A stretch of DNA of 64,000 bases, taken from assembly GCF_002205165.1 (NCBI RefSeq), contig NZ_NIVS01000003.1:62001-126000 (forward strand), given 5' to 3'. How positions within the stretch are numbered: the first letter of the stretch is position 1; each line of letters opens with the position of its first letter. Position numbers and translations under genes: made by a program. The notes under the pieces were generated by a model, which saw only the letters and a program-made list of their open reading frames with translations, did not search any database and was not told the DNA's origin. This stretch comes from Stenotrophomonas maltophilia. Lineage in GTDB: Bacteria; Pseudomonadota; Gammaproteobacteria; Xanthomonadales; Xanthomonadaceae. This document shows, in pieces, positions 1 to 8,389 of this stretch.

Positions 1-1
1 A

Positions 2-1264
2 AAGTCCTTGGACCACGGTCTCGGTGGCGCGCTCACCAGCCTGAAGAAGATCGGCGTATTCCCCTCGGAGATCGGCATCGACCTGCTGGTGCTGGCAGCT
101 CATGTCCATGCGGCCGACACACGCATCTCTCGTGCCGAGCAGTCACAGGATTCGTGGACGCGCGAAATACGGCTGGTTGTTCCAGTCAGCGATCCAGCTC
201 GCTGGAGCGCAGCAGCACCGACGCTGAAGAAGTCGCTTGACTTCTTGACAGGCGATCGCTGGACGATTGGCTTCAGAGCACGTCCGGCTCGCTTCGCGAC
301 GATCGCCCAGACAGTTCCTCCGAGCCTGATCGCTCTCCCCTTTGATTCCGTCAGCCTGTTTTCCGGAGGACTGGACAGCCTGATTGGCGCCATCGACCTG
401 TTGGAGGATGGTGCCACGCCGTTACTGATCAGTCACTTTGGTGAAGGTTCAATCAGCGACGCGCAAGGCAAATTGTTCACGGGTTTGAGAAAGCAGTATG
501 TCAAGTCGTCTTTCGAGCGGCTGCGTGTCGGCATGACCTTCAAGAAAGGTTTGGTGGCCGACGTTGGCTCGGAAGACAGCACGCGCGGCAGGTCGTTCCT
601 GTTCTTCGCACTCGGCGTGTTCGCGGGCACTGGGCTGGGGCACCGCTTTGTACTGCGCGTACCCGAGAATGGTCTGATCGCTCTGAATGTGCCATTGGAC
701 CCTTTGCGGCTGGGCTCGAACAGCACTCGAACTACGCATCCTTACTACATGGCAAGGTGGAACGACCTACTCGGCGAACTCGGCATCAACGGCGAAGTTC
801 AGAATCCGTACTGGGACAAGACGAAGGGCGAGATGGCCGCAGCCTGCCGCAACCCGGCCCTCTTGAAGAAGCTGGCGCCAGATTCGTTGTCGTGCTCGTC
901 CCCCGCCAAAGCCCGATGGCTAGGGCATGGCATCGAGCACTGCGGCTACTGTCTGCCATGTCTGATCCGCCGCGCAGCGTTGGAGGCAGCATGGGGTACG
1001 GGAAGCGATCCGACGACGTACACCGTATCCGACCTTCACGCCCAGCCGTTGGATACGCGCCAAGCGACCGGAGTACAGGTCAGGTCGTTTCAGTACGCGA
1101 TCGAGCGCTTGAGGGAAAAACCGCAGCTCGCAAACCTCTTGATTCACAAACCGGGCTCGCTTGCTGAAGAAGCCGAGCATCTGGATGAGCTTGCCGATGT
1201 CTATCGGCGCGGCCTTGGCGAAGTTGCGCGGCTCATTGATGGCACCGAGGCGAAACCGAGTTGA
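2..1264 (+). CDS. qatC: QatC-like QueC-family protein of a Qat anti-phage operon (5' end open)
   Basis: The frame is open to the left edge of the window, so the true start may lie outside; a TTG at 8 would give 418 aa. Numbered from that TTG, an ATP pyrophosphatase loop SGGLDS lies at about 119-124, and a four-cysteine QueC-type zinc site at C296, C312, C315 and C318 (CGYCLPC). These are hallmarks of QueC, the 7-cyano-7-deazaguanine synthase. The protein is longer than QueC (usually about 220-240 aa) and is followed 13 bp later by a TatD-like gene, which is the order of the QatABCD defence system (ATPase, QatB, QueC-like, TatD-like). QatA and QatB would lie upstream, outside the window. Assignment to Qat rests on length and neighbour. 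A housekeeping deazaguanine role is less likely because no other queuosine genes are nearby. Confidence 0.82.
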   Translation, partial: KSLDHGLGGALTSLKKIGVFPSEIGIDLLVLAAHVHAADTRISRAEQSQDSWTREIRLVVPVSDPARWSAAAPTLKKSLDFLTGDRWTIGFRARPARFATIAQTVPPSLIALPFDSVSLFSGGLDSLIGAIDLLEDGATPLLISHFGEGSISDAQGKLFTGLRKQYVKSSFERLRVGMTFKKGLVADVGSEDSTRGRSFLFFALGVFAGTGLGHRFVLRVPENGLIALNVPLDPLRLGSNSTRTTHPYYMARWNDLLGELGINGEVQNPYWDKTKGEMAAACRNPALLKKLAPDSLSCSSPAKARWLGHGIEHCGYCLPCLIRRAALEAAWGTGSDPTTYTVSDLHAQPLDTRQATGVQVRSFQYAIERLREKPQLANLLIHKPGSLAEEAEHLDELADVYRRGLGEVARLIDGTEAKPS

Positions 1265-1277
1265 CGAGGATGCGTGC

Positions 1278-2027
1278 ATGATCTCTTCAACCGGCCTCGT
1301 GGACTTCCACTGCCACCTCGATCTCTACCCGGACCATGCCGTGGCAGTTCGGGACGCGGAGGCGGCCGGCGTGTTCACGCTGGCGGTGACGACAACACCG
1401 CGCGCCTGGCCTCGCAATCACGAACTCGCGCAGCGAACGAAGCATGTTCGAGCGGCACTGGGGCTGCATCCGCAGTTGGTCGCGGAGCGTGAAAACGAAA
1501 TCGAATTGTGGGATCGATACCTTGCGGAGACGCGCTACATCGGTGAGGTCGGATTGGACGCCGGCCCCCGGTTCTTCAAGTCACTCGATGCGCAGAAGCG
1601 CGTATTCCAGCATGTGTTGCAGCGCTGCGCTCAGGCCGGTGGGAAAGTGATCACGGTCCACAGCATCAGGTCAGCCAAGGCGGTGCTTGATCTTGTCGAG
1701 ACGCATCTGCCACCCGAGCGCGGCAAGATCGTTCTTCATTGGTTCACCGGGACAAAGAGCGAGGCGAAGCGTGCGCTGGAGTTGGGCTGCTACTTCTCGA
1801 TCAACGCAGGAATGCTTGGCAATGAGAAACACGCGCCAATGATGCAGACCATCCCGCTGGATCGGATGCTGACGGAAACCGACGGTCCCTTCACTCGCGC
1901 CGGCGACAGACCCTCGCAGCCGGCCGATGTGGCGGGCGTAGTGGAGTCGCTGGGCCGTTTGCATGGGCTGCCTGCGACCAATGTGGCCAACCTCGTTCGC
2001 GACAACCTACGCGCTTTGCTCGGATAG
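1278..2027 (+). CDS. qatD: QatD-like TatD-family metal-dependent DNase
   Basis: This is a 249-aa TIM-barrel hydrolase of the TatD family. All expected metal ligands are visible: H11 and H13 in DFHCHLD, E90 in GEVGLD, H128, H154 and D202 in TETDGP. The ATG at 1278 is preceded by AGGA at 1267-1270, and the start lies 13 bp after the qatC stop, so the two genes are almost certainly co-transcribed. TatD proteins are metal-dependent 3'-5' DNases. In the Qat system the TatD-like protein is the presumed nuclease effector alongside the QueC-like protein. An ordinary housekeeping TatD would normally be found in a core locus, not directly behind a QueC-like gene in an integrase-bearing island. Confidence 0.82.
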   Translation: MISSTGLVDFHCHLDLYPDHAVAVRDAEAAGVFTLAVTTTPRAWPRNHELAQRTKHVRAALGLHPQLVAERENEIELWDRYLAETRYIGEVGLDAGPRFFKSLDAQKRVFQHVLQRCAQAGGKVITVHSIRSAKAVLDLVETHLPPERGKIVLHWFTGTKSEAKRALELGCYFSINAGMLGNEKHAPMMQTIPLDRMLTETDGPFTRAGDRPSQPADVAGVVESLGRLHGLPATNVANLVRDNLRALLG

Positions 2028-2156
2028 TTGGAGATCAATGGAGTAGTGGTGGTCGGCCGAACCACGTGTGCTCTCGGAAGCCAATTGTCGTGACACCGAC
2101 ACGACAATCTTGGCTGCCGACCGACTCACGAAACAGGCCGCAGGAGGACATCATCG

Positions 2157-3902
2157 GTGTATCTGGCACAACTGAGAATATCCAACTTCAGGAAACTACA
2201 GAAAGTTGATCTGAGCTTCCAGCCAGGACTGAACGTTCTGGTCGGCTCTAACAACGTCGGCAAGACCGCTGTCGTCGATGCACTGCGTGCGCTGCTTGCG
2301 GGGCATGATGAGCCGTACCCTCGCCTCGACAGCGAGGATATGCACCGGCCCAAGGGCGGTGCTCCGGCGGGCGACATCGAGTTCCAGTACGTCTTTCGTG
2401 ATTTGGACCCGGATGACGAGGCCGATTTCCTGGCGGCGCTGAAGCCCGACGCACTCGGCAAGCTCGAAGCGCATATCACCATCCGTTACTCGGAAGCCGA
2501 CAAGACGGGAAGGCTGCGTGCCAAGCGCTGGTGTGGCGACCACGAGGACATGGGCTTGACCGCAGACATGATGGAGAACTTGCGCGGTGTCTATCTGCCC
2601 CCGCTGCGGGACGCTTCGCAAGGACTCAAGCCCAGTCGCACCAGCCAATTGGCCCGGTTGTTTCAGCTCCTGGCTGACGACGCGGGACGCGATGGCATCA
2701 ATGACGCGCTGAAGAAGCTCGACGAGGAGTTGAAGAAGCACGAGCCTGTCGTCAACACTCACACAGCCATCAAGAACCGGCACGGTACGATGCTTGGGCC
2801 GCAGCTTGCCCAAATTCTGGATCTTGGCCTGAGCGGTAGCGACTTTCAGCGGCTGGCGTCGCGCCTGTCGCTGGTGGTGGACACGTTCGAGATTGAGCAG
2901 AACGGGCTCGGCTTCAACAACTTGATCTTCATGGCCGTCGTGCTCAGTGAGCTGGCCAAGAACCCGGAAGCAAGCTATCGAGGCCTGATCATCGAGGAGC
3001 CGGAGGCGCACCTGCACCCGCAACTTCAGGCGGTACTGCTGGACTATCTGGGGACTATCAAGGCCGTCGAGGGCGAGAAGCCTGTCCAGTTGTTCGTTAC
3101 AAGCCACTCCCCCAACTTCGCCAGCATCGCCGATCTCGACAGCCTTGCCTGCCTGGTCGATACGGGGAGCTCCGTGGAGACATTCTTTCCGCGTACGATC
3201 GCCTTCGGCAAGGGGAAGCGGGAGAAGCTGGAACGTTACCTCGACGTGACCCGTGCCGAGTTGTTCTTTGCCCGCCGTGTCATCTTCGTCGAAGGTGCGG
3301 CCGAGTTGATGCTGGTGAGCGTGTTGGCGGAGAAGTGCGGGCATAGGCTGCGCGAACACGGTGTCAGCCTGATCAGCGTCGAAGGATTGAACTTCGACTC
3401 GTTCCTGCCGCTGTTCGGCGAAAAGGCACTGAAGATCCCGGTCGCTGTCATAACAGACGCGGACCCGGTCGGCGAACCCGACGGCGACGGAGAACCGCAG
3501 GCGGCCTACCCCGCGCCCGGTACTGCTGTGAAGGTGTCGGACAACACCGCCAAGATGAAGGAAGGCGAGGATACCTTCGTCAAGGTATTCCACGGTCTCA
3601 AGACATTCGAATACGACTTGGCCCTGCATGCCGACAACCGTGTCGCGATGCTGGCGGCTCTCAAGGAACTGCATCCGAAGATCGGCGAAACCGTCGCAGT
3701 AGCGGTCGAAGCCGCGGAAGGCGATGCGGCCAAGGCGCGCGCCCTTTTCAGCGGCATGTTTGAGCGCCCGCAGAACAATGTGCAGAAAGGCCGCTTCGGC
3801 CAGGCACTCGCGCAGGTGATTGCCGATGGCGCCGCGTGCGTAGTGCCGGACTACATCCGCGAGGCAATCACCCACGCCTGTCAAGTCAAGGAGCCCGAGT
3901 AG
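2157..3902 (+). CDS. gajA: Gabija GajA-like OLD-family ATPase/TOPRIM nuclease
   Basis: This 581-aa protein has the two-part layout of OLD nucleases. The N-terminal ABC-type ATPase has Walker A GSNNVGKT (30-37), Walker B with the EEPEAHLHP stretch (about 280-288) and an H-loop TSHSP (315-319). The C-terminal TOPRIM nuclease has the catalytic glutamate in VEGAAE (E379) and the ITDADP aspartates (D434, D436). Start GTG at 2157 has AGGAGG at 2142-2147. Length and order (OLD nuclease, then UvrD-like helicase with a 1-nt stop/start overlap) match Gabija, where GajA nicks DNA and is controlled by nucleotide and GajB. The gene itself looks intact, but its partner is broken, so a functional Gabija system is doubtful. 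A solitary OLD exonuclease is the alternative reading. Confidence 0.88.
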   Translation: MYLAQLRISNFRKLQKVDLSFQPGLNVLVGSNNVGKTAVVDALRALLAGHDEPYPRLDSEDMHRPKGGAPAGDIEFQYVFRDLDPDDEADFLAALKPDALGKLEAHITIRYSEADKTGRLRAKRWCGDHEDMGLTADMMENLRGVYLPPLRDASQGLKPSRTSQLARLFQLLADDAGRDGINDALKKLDEELKKHEPVVNTHTAIKNRHGTMLGPQLAQILDLGLSGSDFQRLASRLSLVVDTFEIEQNGLGFNNLIFMAVVLSELAKNPEASYRGLIIEEPEAHLHPQLQAVLLDYLGTIKAVEGEKPVQLFVTSHSPNFASIADLDSLACLVDTGSSVETFFPRTIAFGKGKREKLERYLDVTRAELFFARRVIFVEGAAELMLVSVLAEKCGHRLREHGVSLISVEGLNFDSFLPLFGEKALKIPVAVITDADPVGEPDGDGEPQAAYPAPGTAVKVSDNTAKMKEGEDTFVKVFHGLKTFEYDLALHADNRVAMLAALKELHPKIGETVAVAVEAAEGDAAKARALFSGMFERPQNNVQKGRFGQALAQVIADGAACVVPDYIREAITHACQVKEPE

Positions 3903-4168
3903 TGACCCAGCCGTCCGACGAGCAGTTGCAGGTCATCGGCGCACCAATCGCACCGATGTCCGTAATTGCCTGCGCTGGCAGCGGCAAGACGTTCACCGCT
4001 GTACGCCGGCTGGCGCAGATGCGCCGACAGCTCGGTGACGACCGCGGTCGCGTCGCTCTCCTGTCGTTCTCCAATGTCGCCGTGGATACCTTTCGGCGCG
4101 AATACCAGAATATGGTCCAGGAGGTGCCCTCCAGAGTCGCCCACGGCCGCGTTGAGATCGACACGCTA

Positions 4169-5346
4169 GTGCGGTGCGCGCGAAGTTATAGAACTTACTG
4201 TCGTCGGCATACTCAGACGTTCCAGGAGGCTGGAACAGTGAGAGTTGCCAAGACAATTGAGTTGGACGAGAACACCCTGCGGGAGCTTCGCAGGCTTGCC
4301 AAGCGGCGTACGGTGGAGGCCAGGCTGCAGCAGCGGGCGCTCGTGGTGCTGCTCGCTGCGGAGGGTCGGCAGAACAAGGACATCGCCATCGAGGCCGGGC
4401 TGGACCGGCGCCAGGTTGCGATGTGGCGCGAGCGTTTCCTGACCGGAGGCATCGACGCGCTGCGCAAGGACGCCCCGCGCAGTGGCCGCCCGGCCACGAT
4501 CACGGCGGAGATGGAGTCGCGCATCGTGCACGCCACGCTGCACGACAAGCCGGTCAATGCCACGCACTGGAGCACCCGCACGCTGGCCGAGCACTTGGGT
4601 GTGGGTGCGACGACCATCCGCCGCATCTGGCAAAGCAACGGGCTGAAGCCTCATCTGAGCCGCACCTTCAAGCTCTCGCGCGATCCGCGCTTCGAGGACA
4701 AGTTGCTCGACATCGTGGGGCTGTACATGAACCCGCCCGAGCACGCCCTGGTGCTTAGCTGCGACGAGAAGAGCCAGATCCAGGCCTTGAACCGCACGCA
4801 GCCGGGGCTGCCGATGAAGCGCGGGCGTGCCGGCACCGTCACCCACGACTACAAGCGCCATGGCACGACCACGCTGTTTGCCGCACTCAATACCCTGGAC
4901 GGGCGCGTGATCTCGATGTGCCAGCCGAGGCATCGCCACAGTGAGTGGTTGAAGTTCCTGCGGCTCATTGACCGCCGCACGCCCAAGCACCTGAGCCTGC
5001 ATCTGGTCGTGGACAACTACGCCACGCACAGCCACCCCGAGGTGAAGAAGTGGCTGGCCAGCCACCCGCGCTTCGTCATGCACTTCACGCCGACGAGCGC
5101 GTCATGGCTGAACATGGTCGAACGCTTCTTCCGCGACATCACCGACAAGCGCATCCGGCGCGACAGCTTCACCAGCGTGGCCGAACTGGAGCTGGCCATC
5201 GACCTGTACGTGGCCCATCACAACATCGATCCCAAGCCGTTCATCTGGACCGCCAGTGCAACGGACATTCTGTCCAGGGTCACCCGGGCCAAAGCGGCCT
5301 TGACGGTGGCCCCAGGATAAGTACAGAACAGAGCGGCGCACTGCAC
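4169..5346 (+). mobile_element. IS630-family insertion sequence, 1178 bp, with TA target duplication
   Basis: The element is bounded by TA at 4167-4168 and 5347-5348, the dinucleotide target duplicated by IS630/Tc1-type transposons. Its ends are imperfect inverted repeats: 10 of the outer 11 bases match (GTGCGGTGCGC on the left, GTGCAGTGCGC on the right, read inward), and 17 of 29 overall. It holds one transposase gene on the plus strand. It sits inside a helicase gene, and removing the element plus one TA restores that gene exactly, which fixes the boundaries with confidence. The specific IS name was not determined. Confidence 0.95.
4238..5320 (+). CDS. IS630-family DDE transposase
   Basis: This 360-aa transposase starts at GTG 4238, with AGGAGG at 4224-4229. 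The N-terminal third is helix-turn-helix (DNA binding; the segment around 45-65 and again about 115-135). The C-terminal half is the DDE catalytic domain, with D176 in LSCDEKSQ, D259 in LVVDNYATH and E295 in NMVERFF; the 35-residue spacing between the second D and E is typical of the family. It is full length and uninterrupted, so the element may still be mobile. The upstream frame is open back to 3902, so translation initiated at the disrupted helicase gene could read straight through into it. Confidence 0.95.
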   Translation: MRVAKTIELDENTLRELRRLAKRRTVEARLQQRALVVLLAAEGRQNKDIAIEAGLDRRQVAMWRERFLTGGIDALRKDAPRSGRPATITAEMESRIVHATLHDKPVNATHWSTRTLAEHLGVGATTIRRIWQSNGLKPHLSRTFKLSRDPRFEDKLLDIVGLYMNPPEHALVLSCDEKSQIQALNRTQPGLPMKRGRAGTVTHDYKRHGTTTLFAALNTLDGRVISMCQPRHRHSEWLKFLRLIDRRTPKHLSLHLVVDNYATHSHPEVKKWLASHPRFVMHFTPTSASWLNMVERFFRDITDKRIRRDSFTSVAELELAIDLYVAHHNIDPKPFIWTASATDILSRVTRAKAALTVAPG

Positions 5347-6853
5347 TAGACACCTTCATCACCGGCAACGTGCTGCGCCCACACGCATATCGAACGATGG
5401 GTGCGCAGCAGGCCGCATTCCTTGTGATGGGCGGTGAAGCGTTCCTGGGCGGCTTCAGGTTCCAGACGAACACGTATCCTCGCGAGATCACGCAGATGCA
5501 GGTTGGCATCGACAACAACGGTGCCTATTTCTGCTACGCGGACAACGACCGGACGCTCAGGCTGGATACCATGCAAGCGACGCGCCTTGTGCATCGTCTT
5601 GGACAGGTAGGTGCCTATACACACAACCTCGGGCGCTACTGGTGCTACCGCACATTGGTAGAACAGCCCGGCATCCTGCGCGCCCTGGTCCGCCGCTATC
5701 CGCACATTCTGATCGACGAAGCGCAGGACATCGGTACGGCTCATCAGGCCATCATCGAGCAGCTTGTCGGTGCGGGCTGCCAGGTCTCGTTGATCGGTGA
5801 TCCAAACCAAGGCATCTACGAGTTCGCCGGTGCCAATGGGGCGTTCCTGACACGGTACGGTCAGCGGGAAGGTGTCAACAGTCTCCACCTGACCAGGAAC
5901 TTCCGGTCTGTGCCAGCGATTCTGGATTTGGCCAATATGCTGTCAACGCGGGCAGACACCGCGGACAGGTTAGTGCCCGATACGACGCATGGCGCTTTCT
6001 TCGTGCCCTACCGGAACGCCGAACGCGAGAACCTCATCGCTGCTTTCCAGGCGGCGGTGCTGGCGGCCGACCTGAAGCTGGAAAGCTCGGCCGTGCTGTG
6101 CCGCGCCCGGGACATGGCCAACAAGCTCGGCGGCAACGAAGGGGCGCCAGGCCAGGGAACCGTCAAGGCTCTCGCACAGGCCGCCATCCTGCGCGACCGG
6201 CACCAGGACTATCTCGCCGCGTTCAAGCTGGTGGCTTCCGGCATCGTCGGTCTACTTGCCAACCCGCCGCAGGGACTGGTGGCAAGGATCACGCAGCCCG
6301 CGCGCTACCCGGATGATCGAATGCTGCGACGGCTCGTTTGGGCATTCACACGCAATCGGGATTCGGGGCTGCCGGCCGCGACATTGACCGGGGACACGCA
6401 GTGGCATCCGCTGCTGCTGGAACGGACGAGGACATTGCTGGCGCAAATCGCACAAGACCACGGCTTGGCGAGCACCAACAACCTGGGCAACAAGCTCGCA
6501 AAAAGGGGGTTGCCCAATGCGCCGCTGATCACCGCCGCTGACTTGGCAGCGAACGACGACGCACCGCGCATCCGAGTGGACACAGTCCATCAGGCGAAGG
6601 GCGAAAGCCTTGATGCTGTGCTGTACTTGGCGAACCGGGAACACGCCAATGCGCTGCTGGCCGGCGTAGACACCGAAGTCGGGCGCATCGGCTATGTTGC
6701 CGTGACTCGCGCCCGCAATCTTCTGTGGCTCGGTGTACCGGCCAATGCGCTGGAGGAATTGAGACCCGTCTTGCTTGAACGGGGGTTTCAGGAAGCCGGC
6801 GCAGCGATAGCCCTAGCGTAGCAGCCGTCAGGCCGCTCGCAAGTCGCTCGAAC

Positions 6854-6872
6854 TCCGAGACAGCGTCTCGGA
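6854..6872. terminator. Hairpin between convergent gajB and integrase genes
   Basis: TCCGAGAC and GTCTCGGA form a perfect 8-bp stem around an AGC loop. It lies 32 bp past the gajB stop and in the gap before the converging integrase stop. No U-run follows on either strand, so it is at best a weak or Rho-assisted terminator. Confidence 0.35.
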
Positions 6873-6963
6873 AATCCTGATGCCTATGGTAAGGCAGGGA
6901 TTGAAGCCGGATCGCCCAGCAGCGCCGACGGCGCTGCGGACGACGCAAATCCCTGGTGCCTGG

Positions 6964-8166
6964 TCATGCCGTCGCTTCGGCAGGCTGCTGCTTGGCGCCG
7001 GTGATCGCCTTGCGCCGACTCGCCACCAGTTCGGCGGCCTCCCGGACCGGCTTGTCCTCGGTGTGGACATAGCGCATGAACATCACCACGGTCTTGTGCG
7101 CCGTGAGTGCCATGCCGACCTTGACCGGAATGCCCGAGTTCGCAATGTCGGTCGCCGAGCGGTGTCGAATGCCGTGCGTCCCCACGTGCGTTGCCCCCGC
7201 AGCTTTGAGTGCACGGCTCCAGCCGCCGTAATACTCGCCTGTGGTCAGGTGTTGTCCCGGATGGCGCGGCGACGGTAGCACATAGCGAGCGCCTTCCTTG
7301 TGCGGCGCTGTCGAAAGCAGCCGGTAGGCTTCCTCGCTCATGGGCTTGGACATGCCGCCGGTCTTGCTGTCAGGCCAGACGACCCGCCGGTTCTCCAGAT
7401 CGACCCATTCCCATTCGAGCGAGACGATTTCGCCACGGCGGCCAGCGAACTCGAACTGCAGGCGGATCGCCAACGGGACCACGTAGTTCTCCAGCCCTTC
7501 GGCCTCGATCTTGTCAAGCTGTCGGAACAGCTTGCCCATGTCCTCGTCGCTGATGAGATGGGTGGACTTGCCAGCCGGAAACAACTGGATATGCCGGCAG
7601 GGGTTGCTGCCATCGGGCCGGTAGCCCCACACCTCGGCCAGATTGAACATCTTGCGCAAGATGCTGAACGCCTTGTTCGCCTCGGTGGGCTTGTACGAAA
7701 ACTTTTCCATCAGCCCGGCAATGTCGGGGCGCTTCACGTCCTGGACCTTCTTGCGGCCCAGCAGCGGGATGATGCAGCGGTCGATGACGCGCTGATAGCC
7801 GACCTGGGTGCTGGGCTTGTTGCGCTTCTTGGAGTGATCCTCCATGAACTTCTTGCACAGCTCCTCGACGGTAGGTGCTTTGCGCGCTTCGGCCTTGGCT
7901 GCGCCGGGATCACCGCCCCGACGTACCTGAGCCAGCCACTCCTGTGCCAAGGATCGGGCCTGTTCGACAGTCAGCTCTCCGTACTGACCGAGCGCGGGCT
8001 TGCGGCGCTCGCCGGCGTTCGTCCGGTACTGGAGCATGAACACCTTGCGACCCGATGGGGTAATCTTGCACAAGAAGCCGGGCACCAACGTGTCCCGGAG
8101 TTCGACGGCCTGCGCCTGGGGTTGTGCCGCATCGACAGCGGACTTGGTGAGCTTGATCTTTGCCAT
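6964..8166 (-). CDS. P4-type tyrosine integrase (DUF4102 N-terminal domain)
   Basis: This is a 400-aa phage/island integrase. The start at 8166 is set by a GAGGAG-type ribosome site just upstream (GAGGAGTCATC before ATG); a longer in-frame start at 8214 is less likely. An N-terminal arm-binding DUF4102-like domain (about 1-90) is followed by a core-binding domain (about 100-190) and the catalytic domain. The catalytic residues are visible: an arginine in GRRGE (R243 or R244), H331 and R334 in HGIRH, H357, and Y366 in RYVH. P4-type integrases mobilise genomic islands. The gene lies at the island/core junction and points into the island, as expected if the attachment site is close to its 5' side. 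It appears intact. Confidence 0.93.
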   Translation of the reverse strand: MAKIKLTKSAVDAAQPQAQAVELRDTLVPGFLCKITPSGRKVFMLQYRTNAGERRKPALGQYGELTVEQARSLAQEWLAQVRRGGDPGAAKAEARKAPTVEELCKKFMEDHSKKRNKPSTQVGYQRVIDRCIIPLLGRKKVQDVKRPDIAGLMEKFSYKPTEANKAFSILRKMFNLAEVWGYRPDGSNPCRHIQLFPAGKSTHLISDEDMGKLFRQLDKIEAEGLENYVVPLAIRLQFEFAGRRGEIVSLEWEWVDLENRRVVWPDSKTGGMSKPMSEEAYRLLSTAPHKEGARYVLPSPRHPGQHLTTGEYYGGWSRALKAAGATHVGTHGIRHRSATDIANSGIPVKVGMALTAHKTVVMFMRYVHTEDKPVREAAELVASRRKAITGAKQQPAEATA

Positions 8167-8344
8167 GATGACTCCTCGGAGAGACCCGGTTCCCAGGAGC
8201 CTTCTAGGGGCCAACAGAGGGGAAGTCGGGTCAAGTTTCGGAAAGCACCGGCATATGTTGAACTCGCCTAAGTCCTTGATAAACCTGCTGTATCTGGCTG
8301 TGGCGTAGTCCAGCGAAGTCCGGTGCTGGAGGCATCCTGAAATG
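8167..8344. other. Island/core junction; attachment site expected here but not resolved
   Basis: The stretch between the integrase start and the ggt terminator carries no gene I can support. It should contain the integrase promoter and one attachment site of the island. I see no tRNA cloverleaf or tmRNA 3' end in it, so the target is not an obvious tRNA. The matching second attachment site would lie left of the window. Confidence 0.4.
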
Positions 8345-8370
8345 AAAAAACCCCGCCACTGGGACGGGGT
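8345..8370 (-). terminator. Rho-independent terminator of ggt
   Basis: Read on the minus strand, ACCCCGTC and GGCGGGGT form an 8-bp stem (one G-T pair) with a CCAGT loop, followed by a run of six T. It lies 20 bp after the ggt stop. Confidence 0.85.
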
Positions 8371-8389
8371 TTCTCGTTTCTGCGGTCAA

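Larger units (their letters stand above)
3902..6821 (+). pseudogene. gajB: Gabija GajB-like UvrD/PcrA helicase, split by an IS630-family insertion
   Basis: The gene starts at GTG 3902, inside the gajA stop codon. The first 89 codons (3902-4168) carry Walker A GSGKT (residues 26-30). The rest lies at 5349-6821. Deleting 4169-5348 joins the halves in frame, giving a 579-aa superfamily-1 helicase. It then has motif II IDEAQD (about 211-216), motif III GDPNQGIYEF (about 239-248), motif V VDTVHQAKGES (about 499-509) and motif VI VAVTRAR (about 539-545). No other lesion is visible, so the disruption looks recent. The 3' part alone has an open frame from GTG 5370, but no convincing ribosome site and no Walker A. 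GajB senses nucleotide depletion or DNA ends and activates GajA in characterised systems; here that partner should be absent unless the element excises. Confidence 0.9.

Noticed and set aside
2..1264. Queuosine biosynthesis QueC
   Set aside because: Fold and zinc site fit QueC, but the protein is nearly twice as long, no queuosine genes are nearby, and the next gene is TatD-like.
5300..5328. Possible outward promoter at the right end of the IS (TTGACG, then TACAGA)
   Set aside because: The -35 is good but the -10 matches only about half of TATAAT at normal spacing, so it cannot be called.
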